From Trissonchulus latispiculum (Eukaryota; Nematoda; Enoplea; Enoplida; Ironidae), in assembly GCA_030248195.1 (NCBI GenBank), contig JASAND010020403.1:1-64000 (forward strand): a stretch of DNA of 64,000 nucleotides. Direction: 5' to 3'. Position 1 is the stretch's first letter, and each line of letters begins with the position of its first letter. The position numbers and the translations under genes were made by a program. Below, in pieces: positions 31,126-42,607 of the stretch. The notes under the pieces are model-generated. The model saw only the letters and a list, made by a program, of their open reading frames with translations, ran no database searches and had not been told where the DNA came from.

Positions 31126-34100
31126 CAAAAAGGCTAGTTGGGGGGGGGTCGTTTTCTCCCTTTTTAAATAGATTCTCTACCTTGTTTGATCAACAACTGA
31201 CATCAATTTCGCATTCAAGCCTCCTAACTACTTGATCACGATCGCAGGGTTCATAGATTAACAATGCTAAGTTAACTATGCTGAACTATTCTCGCAGGTT
31301 AATTCATAAATCAGAAACTTCAATAAAATACCTATCTAAACTCTAATGCTCGCTCACTTTGACGCAGGTTAAGCCCAAAGAAATCAGATAAATTAGTCGA
31401 TTATTTAATGAGAAGGTAAAATAATTAGCAGCCCATTTAATCATCAATTACACGGAGATGACAAGACAGTCACAATAATAACAAACAAGACAGTGCATTA
31501 AATTTAAGTTGGTCAAGATATGAACTCTGCTTCGAACCTCAAGTTTTAGAAAATGCTCTTTAAAATCTCATCCAATTATACATGTTCAAGCTATCTTGAT
31601 GATCTGGATCTTCGCGTGTTGAATCCGATTGACAGGTTTCCTGGATAATGGCAAGGGAGGGCCACAGAATAGAAAATCAGAAATAGTAACGCAGATCAGA
31701 AAATGCAAAAACAATCGAGTCGTGGCAAGCCCTCACAAACGAAATCAGCACAACCAGGTCAATACAAAGACCGCTGGTGCAAAAGCCAAAGTGACTGAGT
31801 CCTCAAAGAACTGGTTGTCCGCCCATGCCTTGTGTAGCGCCTTGAGCTGGGGAATGAAACCGTTGACTCAAGACCACTATAAGTAGGACTGGGCGCAAGG
31901 ACGCTGATCTGTGACTGCGGGTGGAGATATTTAGTCCAGGCGGCTCTAAATCCACCGACTTGCCTCGCCAAGGGGGAAACAAACAAGTTTTGGGGGACGC
32001 CAACGGGGCGCCAGACAAAATTACGAGAACACACGCAACAAATAAAATTAAGCTCAATTAACAACGAACCACCGGGCTATTCCCAGAGGTCTACCTAGCT
32101 AAATTAAAGAGATCAAATCCTAGTTACCAAAAATTAATAAAAGTTAAATAAACAAGAAAGGACAACTGGGCACTTTAATTTCAAGGAAAAAGGGCAAAGG
32201 TAATACAGAAAAATCCCACCTGGGCGACACAGAGTGGGGACAGAAATAGCGGGCTACCCGGCAAAAATAACAGCAACAATAAATCACAGGATTGGGAGAC
32301 GACAAATAAAAGGGAGGGGAACCAGCAAATAATGGAGTGGGGTGTGAAGTACTATGTGTGTACCTCTATAATAAACTAATGTCGGACTCCAGTAAAGATT
32401 GCAAGTAAGAGTTCAGTGTGTGATGTTAAGTCCTAGCCAAATATGAGAGAAGGAGCGAGAGTGTTATAAATTAGCAGATACAAGTGGAGAGTAATTATCT
32501 ATGGGCCCTAAGCGACCGTCCCTAGATCTAATAGGCTTGAACACCGCTAGACTTTATTACACTAAACATCAAAGCCTTATACTAATTCTTCAACAACTAT
32601 ACGAAGTTACTATAAAACAGTCAGAGAGCACGACAGTAGGATAAACACAGTAGAGGGGAGGACGTTACTCTCTCCCAATATCCTAAACTCAGCCAAAACG
32701 GCTCCAACCCAATAAGTCAACCCCCAATTTATCTGACTCCCCGATGACAACCACGATTGCAACTACGACTGACTGGACCTACACTTTTCTCGTTTATATA
32801 TACTTTGTGCTACTCGTGTAGCTAGCCCAAAAGAAATCACTTTTATCATTCATGAAACAATTATCGAAATAGTTCAAGGTTGTCTGATTCCATCAAATAA
32901 AGTATACTTTACATCGCATGTGTGAAGCTAGCACAACATATAATTTTGAGTGCTGCGCTGCTGCGCAGCTAGCTATCAGTACCCCAATGGGTAATATCCC
33001 ACAGGGGGAAGGAGTAACAATCAATGGAGGGAGGGGGAAGATTAGCGATCAAAGACAGATATATACGGGGAAACGGGGGAGACCCCGCTGATAAGGAAAG
33101 GGAAGGGGAGGGGAGAGTTAGGAGTTAATATAAAGAAAGCGCAAGAGTTGTTAGACTTTAAGTAGGGGGTTAGGAGGGGTAAGTTTCAAAGAAATTTTAA
33201 AATAAGGAATAAACAGAGAAAAGGCTTACCGACGAGAAAAGGCTTTAAAGGGGGACCCCAAAAGTAACCGCCCGTCCGTGACAAGATAAAATTCCCAACT
33301 AACTATTAACAAGTCTGAGTCAGCATCAAAAGAAGATAAACTGGAAAAAACCAGTTTTTGTCAGCGTCTGCTGACACGCATAATCCATCTTTCCAGACGT
33401 GACATATAAATTACAACAATTACATAAGGGGAATTTTTAGAGACTTTTAGGAAATTTTGGGAGAAAAATGGGAAAGGGACGAAACGTAAATATTGGAAAA
33501 GGGGTGATAGCCCAGTCGCTATCACCTACATTACACTTGAACTGATCCTGCCCGAAGAAACTGTAAAGAAGAATAAATATGGTGGAAGATGGAACTTTTT
33601 GTTATGTTTTATAGTTTATTAACAGTTTAGTATATAATGTATTTTTAGTAGTAACTAATTCGAAAAGTTATACCAAAATTTTTGTTTTTCTAATATTTTG
33701 CGCTGTTAACTAAATTTGTTTTTTCCTACATAGCAAATTTATACCTTTTTCCCATTTTTAACATTTTATATAAAGGAAAGCGTCGCCTTTTGAGAGATAC
33801 CTGACAGATTCCCTCCCTCCCAAATCATTATTTGGTTGTATGGGGCGTCCATGTATAATGTCAGTTTTGTTACCTTCCCCGGTGTGAACAAAGTAGGGCC
33901 GCTAGGTTCTTCTTCTCCTGATATGCTGATATGATATGCGCGAAGTAGGTCATTTTGCGCAGAGGGGCAAAGTTGCGTTTCGGACGTAGGGTTATCTTTA
34001 CTTATGATTCCTTTTCCCCATCTCCTATATATACGGTTAAAATATACCGTCGGGTATTGGCTGGGGTGTATTGGTTACTGCATGTGAATGTGTGAGTGAA

Positions 34101-34747
34101 TGGTCCATAGGCCCCAACCGGCGTGATGGCCGTGTGAATATGACCTGGGTTTTTGAAGGCGAAGCCAATTTACCCACCCATTTAGTTCTCTGGGCGAAAC
34201 TTCCCTTTTCCCTCCAATGTTTTAAAAATTACGTCCGGAATAGCTGGGTAGTCAGCCGTACCTCAGTTTTCCTACGAAGCTGGCATGGTATATGGCCAAA
34301 ACTCAGGGTGGGTCAGTGGCTTCCCTTATCCCCTTTCCGCGTTTAATCTCTCAAAAAGCATAATGCTTTAATAAATTCTATATACCCCCCTTTTTTGTTC
34401 ATATCCCTACAGAGCTTAATTTTTTCTATTTATGTTGCTTGTTTTGAATTTTTCTATTTATACTTATCTGACAACTGCGATTTTTACTCTTTCTTAAAAA
34501 ATGTTTTCCTTTTTGCCTTAAAGTTTCCTTGGCACTCGCGGGGGTCGTGCAATAAGCTCTGGGGAGATGTAGTGTAGGTAGTAGCGGCAGCCGCGACTAC
34601 TCCCCCTCCAGTTTTATTTCATCAATTTATTTCGTAATTTTTCCTTAAAACCTTCCAAAATTACCTTTAAACCCTTTAAATCCTGATTCATTTATTTACT
34701 GGAGTGTCTGGTATTTATTGAATATGATGCGAAAAAGTGGATTGTTA
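31126..34747 (-). repeat. Old LTR-type retroelement debris
   Basis: The minus strand reads TGTCACGGACGGGCGG at about 33284, an LTR-like start. About 1.3 kb further at 32000 it has TGGCGCCCCGTTGGCGTCCC, a possible primer-binding site of the TGGCGCC type. The segment 31650-32000 matches 45120-45420 in opposite orientation (GGCGTCCCCCAAAA, GGCGAGGC). No domain-bearing ORF is seen, so only LTR and leader seem to remain. 33300-34740 holds no recognised feature. Confidence 0.4.
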
Positions 34748-34832
34748 GTGTAGCGCTATCTTTACGGTTGAACTTCTGCTGAATTCTGAAAACATTCATT
34801 TTCTCTTAATCACCGTAAAGATAACGCTACAC
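34748..34832. mobile_element. Short hairpin MITE, 85 bp
   Basis: GTGTAGCGCTATCTTTACGG and the complementary CCGTAAAGATAACGCTACAC (one mismatch) enclose about 43 bases. Confidence 0.65.
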
Positions 34833-35092
34833 GTAAGTTATTTTTTTACTGTTGTGTAAAAGACTGAGCACAGGACAGTACTTATATCAATTTCGATTGC
34901 GCAATACTTTTTCCATTTGTAATGATGACTCACCTTTCATTCAGTTGGAAAGTTTCGTTTGTCGGGTGCGGTCGCTTTTATCAAATTGGGCTCCGACTTT
35001 AGTACAGATTTTGGGGTTGCCCCTCTGTCTCTACCTGCCTTAGATTTTCTTTTAACTTGTTTTCTTGACCAATTCTAACTTTCTAATTCAAC

Positions 35093-35848
35093 TGTAACGG
35101 ATCAAGTTTGGACATGGTCAACCTTTACGTTGCTGGTGATGTAGCTAGGCTAGCTACCCGCTTGGCTTAGCATATCATCAAAAAGGGGCTGGGTTTACTT
35201 TGCAAGTCACGTAGCTCCCCCAACGTGTACGTTTGGGATTGGGTGGGTTCCCCCCCTTGCTATACAGGGAGCTACGTGATTGGGGGGGGGCAAATTCTCA
35301 CTAGGGGGCGCTCGTGGGAGGGTTCAACCCAACACTCGCTTCCCCCCATCAGTCTTGTACTTTCTATCATTGTGAACGCTCTTATATTCCTCTACGCTTT
35401 CTCCCCCCATTTACTGTGTATATAATTTGCCCCTTATCACCCTTGGGACCGGTGCTGGTACGTTGGCCTTCTAGGCCCTGTAACTGTAAGTCTATTATAT
35501 TGTGTGATTGTTTGTTTAACTGAGGGCCCGGCCCATAACTGTATTTTATATTATTCTTATATAATATTTGTTGTTCTTCTTTATTAAATTGTTGCTACTA
35601 CTTTTAATTAGGCGTGAGTCTACTGAGCTCCTGCTAGGTAGGTGGTCCTGTTCGAATCCAATATCAGTGAGAGTGAAGAGACATCTTTTCACTTAGGGCA
35701 GGTTTCTACCCGGTTTACATCTGGCGAGGCTGTCCCGACCGTCTCCTGTAGTTGGTTCGTTGTCTATTTGTTTACGGTCTCCGCATCCGTCAGGTTTCGG
35801 GTGTGGTAACAGTGCTCGTACGTAGAATCCGGTACTTGCTCCGCTACA
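35093..35848 (+). repeat. 5' LTR (756 bp)
   Basis: Nearly identical to 44091-44821. It has about 26 extra bases (TTGGGATTGGGTGGGTTCCC region at 35232-35258) missing from the 3' LTR, plus scattered substitutions. No clear primer-binding site follows; the next bases are TTAGGCTGCCAGG. Confidence 0.9.
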
Positions 35849-36463
35849 TTAGGCTGCCAGGAGCTCAGGGATTTTTTCTTGCCTGAACCCCTTCGTGAAA
35901 ATTTTCCAAATTTTTGTCAATTTTTATTTAATTTCGTTGGGTCTCCCTCCGTAGTTCCTCGCATTTGTGCACGAAATTTTTTCCATTTTTTCTTATGTAG
36001 GTAAACCCCTCCTAGGGTCAAAAATCCGAAATTTTTTTCTCTAGGGTGTGAGTGTTTTGTATACGTATATAATTGTGTGCTTGTGTTCCCCCAAATTTAG
36101 GCTCAAAATATAGTATTTATTTTTGGGGTGAGCTAATTTAGGGCTATTTTTTGGGATTTGAGCTAGGAAACTTTTTCCAAAGTTCATACCTATACTACAA
36201 ATAATTTTACTGTGCTAATTTTGTTTGTTCTTGTGATTTTTGCCTAATCGCATTTCTTTTAGGTTAATTTCGGTAATTGTTTCCTTTTCAGGTCTAAAAA
36301 ATAGCAGGCATCTGCTCAATCACCATCAATATATTGTATTTTGTCTAAACTTTTATATACGTATATAGGTGCATTTTTCTGGGGTACCTAGGAAAATTTT
36401 TGAGTCGTATCTAATATTGTTTTTGAAAAAGACCTTTTAGATTTAAGAAGAGAGTTCGACTCT
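35849..36463 (+). other. Leader region of the LTR element
   Basis: AT-rich, no ORF; presumably the 5' untranslated/packaging region. Confidence 0.5.
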
Positions 36464-38935
36464 ATGGATCAAAAGCGCACTAGTCAACGCTTGAAGGAGA
36501 AGGAACTACGTCACCAACCATATAGTGTGACTGGTCACCGTGGAGACTCCCATGTGGACTGTATGGGCTGTCTGCCGTCTACGTCGAGAATGACTGCTGG
36601 GTCGTTCACTGACCGGGACCCGGCGCTAGGGATGCGCCCCCGGTCCAGTTCTGCTTCAATGGCGGAACTTAGAAGAAAGCAGAGTGGCTGGGCATCAGGG
36701 ACTGCTCGGAAAAGCAGTGCCCCTTCTCTGGACCCATCAAATTCCGGTTCTTTGACCACCTTGTCCGAGCCTGAACTGCCGGAAGCAGGTCTGGCATCAG
36801 AACCTGTCTTCTTGACAGCAGCCTCAAGCATGGCATCATTAGCCGACGACCAGCCTGGCGGTTCGACCGCTCAGACTCTGAGGTTTCACGACGAAGCCAT
36901 CAGGACGTTGGACTGAAATGCGGTTGGGTTGGACCAGAGGGACTCTCCTCAGGGTCCTGAGTCGAGTCCCGGGGACCAGACCGTCGTCGGTCTAGGGGAA
37001 CGCATGGACTTGGGTTCAACTCGGGTTCATGAACGGTCTCTGTCGGAATCTGATGATGATCTTTTGGCCCTGGGAACTGCGGCGATGCCTGGATTGCCAC
37101 CTCTGAATGACCTGGTCACGTCAGTGCTTCAGAACCTAGGAATTGATCTGGAGCACGAATTCTCACTTGGAACGGCGGCACTGAACAATTGATCAATGGA
37201 TTCGGGAGTGCAGCATAGGCTGTCTTGGGACCCATCGTATGATGTTGGTTCCCAGGATTTGGCTTCACCGATTCATCAGCCAAGTCCATCAAGGAGCTCC
37301 GCGGGTGGCATCACCCCGGTAGCAACGAACTCTGGAATGGAACAACAAGTTATGGTGCCTCAGTCCTCACAAGGGACTAACAGTGGACAGATGGGTTCGA
37401 CCCAGCGTCCAGAGGGGTCAGTCGTGATCACTGTGAACACGACGGACGTGAATAACCAGCTATTGCGACCGGACCTTTGGTCAACACCATCATATACCTC
37501 ATCACCGGTGACCAGACGGCCAAATATCTTGCGGCCATCGGTTCGTGGTGGACGAACCGGTCATCGAGTTCATGCTGGTGGTCGGACTTTGATGTCATCA
37601 ATTCCGGAAACCAGTCCGGTTGGTCATTCGGGCCAAATGGAACCATCAACCAGTCACCAGCCATCACAAGATCAGGCGGTTCGACCGACTGGTCCCCCAT
37701 CGCGACGGTCATCGTCGGGTGGGTCGGTCAACATGATCAGGATGACACCTCAGCAAGTTCAGATGTTGAATGATTACACCAAGTGGTTCAAGTCCATCTC
37801 CAGGTTCAAGGGCAGAAAAGGAGCCATCAAATTATCAACATGGTTGAAGATGTTTGAGTCAACTTGGGAGGCTAGTGGGGCCGAGCTTGACCTCAAACGA
37901 CCATTGTTGTGGTATCTGCTTGACGAGTCGGTCAAGCAAGACCTGGAGGGTCAGTCCATGGGAACTTATGATGAATTGGTGTCCATTCTTCATCAGCTTA
38001 ATGAGCCAGTCACCAAATCGGCCGATAAATACGCCCGGGAATTCTTCGAAAGGAAGCAACTCGCATCAGAATCGAGCCTGGATTACCTCAATGAACTGGG
38101 GTCCATCGCCTGTAAAGCTTTTCCGACGGCCGCGTTGAAGGAACGGGAGCTGAAGGTGGTGGATCGGGCTTCGCGTGGACTCATGTCGGCTTTGCGAGCA
38201 AAGGTCGCGAGTTTGTTCGCCGATGTTGAGAATTGGGACCATCGTAAGCCCAATGACATCTTCATGCGAGCCGTGCGTATTCTTGAGGCGGTCGAAGAGG
38301 GTGACACCCAGTCGAAACCCATGGAGACCATATGTAGCGTTGGTGATGGTGAGAGGGTTCAACCCGTTGACCAACAGGAATGTCCTGCGTATGTACGAGA
38401 ACTCAAACGGGAACTTCAGGACATCAGGAACTCAATCGTTCAGAACCAGGCGATGACAGCAGGCCATCAAACCTGGGACGATGAAGTGGTCGCAGCCTGT
38501 GAGATATTGGACGATCCGAACATGCAAGACTTGGACCCGGAGGAAGTCTGTTTTCTGGTGGAGCAACAGGCGAACACTGGAAACTCAGGAAAGGCATCTT
38601 CTAGTCAGGATAGGTCCAATCGTTGTACCTACTGCGCGGAACCTGGTCACAGGTGGGCACATTGTCCGATGTATAATAAGAACATCACCTTCTGGGGTGA
38701 CGACCCACTTTGGCTCAGAATGGTCAACAGCAGGTTCTTCGGATGCTTGCTGAAGCAGAAGGACGATGGCACTGGTCAATTCGAAGTGAAACGCCCGTCC
38801 GGCGGTGGTGGTGCAACGCGTGGTTCGGGTCGCGTCCTGGCATCAGGTCGTGGCGGTGGTGGGTTCAAGAGAAGAGGTGGTGGTGGTGGAAACAATGATG
38901 GTCAGCGAGGTGGTGGCAATTCGGGAAACGAATGA
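36464..38935 (+). pseudogene. Gag polyprotein with CCHC zinc knuckle, two in-frame TGA codons
   Basis: One frame runs through 36464-38935 and is broken only by TGA at 36914-36916 and 37190-37192. The N-terminal 240 codons are Ser/Pro-rich without known domain. The part from 37196 (579 codons) contains a capsid-like helical region, about residues 185-380 (YTKWFKSISRFKG...WLKMFESTWEASG...REFFERKQLASESSLDYL), as in retrotransposon Gag. It is followed by one zinc knuckle CTYCAEPGHRWAHCP and a Gly/Arg-rich RNA-binding tail. The TGA at 38933-38935 overlaps ATGATG of the next frame, a gag-pol style overlap. Both internal stops could be CGA-to-TGA decay or readthrough sites. Confidence 0.85.
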
Positions 38936-39430
38936 TGGGGAAGCGGACCCCCGCCAAAAAACCGCAGGCCGGTCATGTTAGCATGATTAGGAGGCCACCC
39001 GACCACAGGGGTCACAATTTCCCGAATTATGGATCTCAGGGATCCCGAGTCGGTCATGGGTGCCGACCAGCAAACCAACCTCGTTATTCAGGCCATGTAA
39101 CCGGACCCCGTGATCTTCCTACGTCGTCATCGACGTCAGCTACTGCCGGAAAAACCGAGAATGCGAACCGGGAAACTCCACCTATTCCGAAATTGAAACT
39201 CCAGAGGTCGGTTGGGAATACCTGGCAAACGCCTCGTAAGGTCGCGAACCAGACCTCCACCAAAGGTCAGGATGATATTCCGACGTTCAATAGGTTTGAT
39301 CCGTTGGATTTGTCCAAAGTGGACGCGGACATGTTGGAAGCATACTGGTCCCGATTGACCAAAGCTCAGGACGCCTGGAGCCAGGAGCCAAGAAGAGGAA
39401 AAGTTGGGGAAAATGGAGGGTGCTGTTCAA
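38932..39430 (+). CDS. Start of the pol-like frame, no domain
   Basis: It begins with ATGATG overlapping the Gag stop by four bases, in the -1 frame. The sequence is rich in Pro, Ser, Arg and Gly, and ends with FDPLDLSKVDADMLEAYWSR, probably a helical segment. At about 39400-39430 coding potential moves to another frame that continues toward the protease. Confidence 0.5.
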
Positions 39431-39830
39431 CGGCAATCCCCCAAAACGAAGGCAGCAGCGAAGACAGTCATTGACAACATGGAGGATTTCGAGGAGGTTC
39501 TGAGTGCCTTCATGAAGAAATTCCGTCAAGATCTGAAGATGACACGGACCGTCCTTCGACTTCGGGGCATCCCGGAGCCGGGATCGACCAGGACGGCTCG
39601 GCCGAAAAGGGCATCGGTGAAGCTGTCCGACAGGTTATGGAGTGCGAAGCGGTCTATTTTGCGAATTCTGTGGCTTCCATTTCATTGCGGCACTCGCCAT
39701 ATGTCACTGCCCTGGGTCTAGTGGACACCGGCGCTTCTGTCTCACTGATCTCACAGGAGTTCTACGAGAGGGTCAAGCATCACGCATTGACGCCCATGAC
39801 AGTGTCAATCGGTGGTCCAGGATCTGGGTT
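39404..39830 (+). pseudogene. Retroviral-type aspartic protease, frameshifted
   Basis: The active-site flap LVDTGASVSLIS (39715-39751) is the hallmark of retropepsins, preceded by VECEAVYFANSVASISLRHS and followed by QEFYERV. The N-terminal linker (about 39404-39640) is in a different frame from the active site, and coding moves again at about 39800-39830. Its role would be Gag processing. The hydrophobic-hydrophobic-Gly motif near the end of the fold is not clear, so activity is uncertain. Confidence 0.75.
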
Positions 39831-40795
39831 CCGATCACCCCATGGGACAGCAACCAGTGGTTCCCAGTTGCGTGTTCGACACTTACGAGGTGTCGGAATC
39901 TTCAGTGGATCCTTTATCGGAACTGTTTGGACAATTGGACCCTAATATTGACACGGATTTGTACAGTGCCGTGGTCGCCTCGGACAGCAATCGGATGGGT
40001 CCTGGACCTTCAAGCGTGGCATTACGTCTGGGAGGCCAACCTGATGCTCCTACCCCATCCCCTCTGGGTTCATCAAATGCCGGCCAGATGGATCCCCAGT
40101 CTTTGCCTGAGGTCCCCGTCGAGCCAGCTCACGAGACCGTCTCTGCTGGTAAGGACGCGGTGGCTGCAGCGCAGGGCTGCCCGGCCCCAACGACTGGCCA
40201 CCGAACATACCATGGACGAAAGGTCCCTAGCCCAACTGGCAAGCCCGAACATCAAAACAATCCTGTCAATCCGTCTAGTCAGGGGACCAAACGCCCAGCA
40301 GTTGCTGCCAGTGGCGATGCCACCGAAGATTCGGACACTCGGAGCTCGGCTCCAAATGGGAAAAAGCAACGAGCAACATCACGAAGGAACAGTCCAACAT
40401 CCACTTGCTCCATAAGTGCGCCTGGAGTAAGTCAAGACACTACCCCAGTGGTTCCTGGGAAGGAAACCACATTGTCACTAAAGGACATCGAGAAGCAGAT
40501 GGCTCTGCTGGAAAGCCAACGCCATGTCGTCCTGCAGAAGATGCACAGTCAGTCTTTAGCATCTTTGGACACTGCTTCGTCAGTTGCTGAGTCATCTCAG
40601 TCAACTTCTACGAAATCGAAGAAACGGAATCGTGGTAATTCCAAGAAGAATCAGCGTGGGACTCAGCAAGCTCAGTCTGCCACTGAAACTGACGACCATC
40701 CCGAAAAGCCATCACGACGAGGAACTCGTTCTGCTGCGAAAAAAGAAGGCGGGGCCGGCATCGGCTACCCCTACTGTGGTGAATCTGGAATCTGA
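39812..40795 (+). CDS. Ser/Pro/Lys-rich linker of the LTR-element polyprotein
   Basis: Low-complexity, probably disordered, with a coiled-coil-like stretch (LKDIEKQMALLESQRHVVLQKM) and basic tracts (KSKKRNRGNSKKN) that could bind nucleic acid or act as nuclear-localisation signals. Its frame gives way to the next at the A6 run at 40739-40744, consistent with a one-base indel or programmed shift. Confidence 0.5.
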   Translation: MVQDLGSDHPMGQQPVVPSCVFDTYEVSESSVDPLSELFGQLDPNIDTDLYSAVVASDSNRMGPGPSSVALRLGGQPDAPTPSPLGSSNAGQMDPQSLPEVPVEPAHETVSAGKDAVAAAQGCPAPTTGHRTYHGRKVPSPTGKPEHQNNPVNPSSQGTKRPAVAASGDATEDSDTRSSAPNGKKQRATSRRNSPTSTCSISAPGVSQDTTPVVPGKETTLSLKDIEKQMALLESQRHVVLQKMHSQSLASLDTASSVAESSQSTSTKSKKRNRGNSKKNQRGTQQAQSATETDDHPEKPSRRGTRSAAKKEGGAGIGYPYCGESGI

Positions 40796-41714
40796 TACGC
40801 CAGCAACAGGCACACCAACCACCCAGCAGAAGGTCCCCATGGGCGAAGTCGCTGATGCTCAGCTGAAAGCTGGCCAGCTCATGGTGGTCGACGAGGTGAA
40901 CGAAGAACGTGAAGTTCTGTCAGCGGACGCAGCGGAATCGCTAGGAGTCCCATCTCGACGGGCAGCAGGAATGGACGACGTGGTACAGAACGTCCCAATG
41001 GTTGCGGACAGCCACGAACATTCCCTGCCCCTCGATCGAAATCCTATTATCATAACTCCCCCGGAGAAGGTCACCGCACACTCCTACAAACTGCCAAACA
41101 AGGAGGACATCGAAGCCATTCCTGGTGACCTACAGGACAAAGCCAAGGAACATCTTTACGGAGTGGCTGCTTACCATGCATATCTGAAGGAGGTCCTCAT
41201 GGGTCGGGAGAAGGACTTCGATATCGCACATCCTGATGCCTGCCTGATTGAAGCCATCAATGACGTCACTACAGTGAAGGAGCCGGAGAAATATCAGCGG
41301 TTCTGTGCGGATCAACTACCTCTGCCAGACCAATTTCAACCCCTGCGGTTGATCAGGACCCTTAAGGGTCTATTTGACGCTATCCCGGATATCCTGGACA
41401 CCTATCAGGCAACGGGCGTCGTTGCGATAGATATCGAAGGCGGAGCTTACACCCAGTTCGCCAACAAAATGGATGCGACTGTCACCATGATCCAAATCGC
41501 TGGTCCAGTTCCAGCAAAACATCCTAAGGTTTTTATGATCATGGTTGGCGAAATTCTAATGTCAGTGTGGGACTACTACCCCGTCCTGTATGCCTTGAAG
41601 ATCATCCTGCACCCGCCTGAGCCGGTTTATATGGTATTTGCTGGTGGGCAGGCTGATTTTCTCCGATTAGCCAAATTCTGTGGCATCACAGGCATGGAGA
41701 CTTATGCAGCCTAA
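40740..41714 (+). CDS. DEDD 3'-5' exonuclease-like segment in the LTR element
   Basis: After about 150 residues of linker there is a helical region (DKAKEHLYGVAAYHAYLKEV). It is followed by VVAIDIEGG (Asp-x-Glu, as in exonuclease motif I), VTMIQIAGP, a beta strand VFMIM, and VYMVFAGGQADFLRLAKFCGI, which resembles motif II with its Asp. The order and spacing fit the EXD1/WRN/RNase D type. The third motif (Tyr or His with the last Asp) is not seen: the frame stops at TAA 41712-41714 and the NADAR domain starts almost at once in another frame. The fold may be truncated or inactive. Function, if any, would be trimming RNA or DNA ends. Confidence 0.5.
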   Translation, partial: KKKAGPASATPTVVNLESDTPATGTPTTQQKVPMGEVADAQLKAGQLMVVDEVNEEREVLSADAAESLGVPSRRAAGMDDVVQNVPMVADSHEHSLPLDRNPIIITPPEKVTAHSYKLPNKEDIEAIPGDLQDKAKEHLYGVAAYHAYLKEVLMGREKDFDIAHPDACLIEAINDVTTVKEPEKYQRFCADQLPLPDQFQPLRLIRTLKGLFDAIPDILDTYQATGVVAIDIEGGAYTQFANKMDATVTMIQIAGPVPAKHPKVFMIMVGEILMSVWDYYPVLYALKIILHPPEPVYMVFAGGQADFLRLAKFCGITGMETYAA

Positions 41715-42607
41715 CTGGGAGCGGTCTTTTGGGGCCGGAATATGCCTTCTCCTTCATGTTCAAACACCAGCCGTTCGTCAACTTGCCGGTGGAACAGTTC
41801 GAAAACAACTATGTTGGAACCAAGGAACACCTCTATCAGGGGCGCAAGGGCTGGTATTGCCAGTCTGATGTCGTCATGGACCTTGTGAGGGATCATCCCG
41901 GTCGCGATGGCTTTGCCATCAAGCATAGCACGGATCAAGCCATCGCCGCTCTGCCCGATTGTCGCCTCCAGCGATGGCAGTCAGGTCCCGATCAGCTCAA
42001 TCAGCGGCTGATCATTTTCCATGTCTTCTACCATTGCCCTGATATGCAGGAGTTCCTGGTCCAGACGACTGGGAGCTATTACTGCAAGGCTTCCACGGAC
42101 CCTTGGTGGGGGATTGGTGTGAAGGTTCCTCGGGGCTTTAAGCCTGATGACCTGCTGTTCGACGGCAAGTACAACTGGCTGTTCAACACCAAGAATTGGT
42201 CAGGCCTCAACATTCAGGGGTCCCTCTATACGGAAGTGGGACTATGGTTCATGCAGGGTGGACCCGACGAGCTGTGGGAGGATCGGTTCGACCGAATTCC
42301 CTTGTCCGGAGCCCGGCTCAACGCCTATCTGGACGTGGTCCGTAAACGCATCGCGGCGGCCGCGGAGCGCTACAAGAAGGGCCTGCCAGCGCCTCCTTTG
42401 TTTCGTACGGAGCCACCATTGGCCTTGATGAACCAGCCCATCGACATGCCGGTCAACCGGGAGGGCATTCACATTGTTGGCTGTGCCCCTCCAGGTGAGG
42501 AGAAAAACATCTTCTACCCCTCAGTGGCCTTGACCCTGTGGAACCCATTGGAACCTCATCCCCAGGACCACCATCGGGCCACAGACATCATCATGATGGA
42601 GTATTGA
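41700..42607 (+). CDS. NADAR (YbiA/DUF1768-like) domain protein in the LTR element
   Basis: The open frame has no ATG at its start (TTG at 41729), so it is probably expressed as the end of a polyprotein by frameshift. The NADAR signature is clear: AFSFMFKHQPF, then KEHLYQGRKGWY with the conserved Glu-His, a helix, RLQRWQSG, FLVQTTGSYYCKASTDPWWG (the Asp-x-x-Trp-Gly motif), and SGLNIQGSLYTEV at the end of the fold. It covers about 180 residues, like stand-alone NADAR proteins, with a 100-residue tail. NADAR proteins act on N-glycosidic bonds and on ADP-ribose, and some remove ADP-ribose from guanine in nucleic acid. In a retroelement this could counter host ADP-ribosylation or repair the element's own nucleic acid; this is inference. 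The key Glu, Trp and Asp are present. Confidence 0.8.

Noticed and set aside
36535..36831. Minus-strand ORFs opposite gag and pol (also 37428, 38066, 40073)
   Set aside because: Shadows of the GC-rich plus-strand coding frames.
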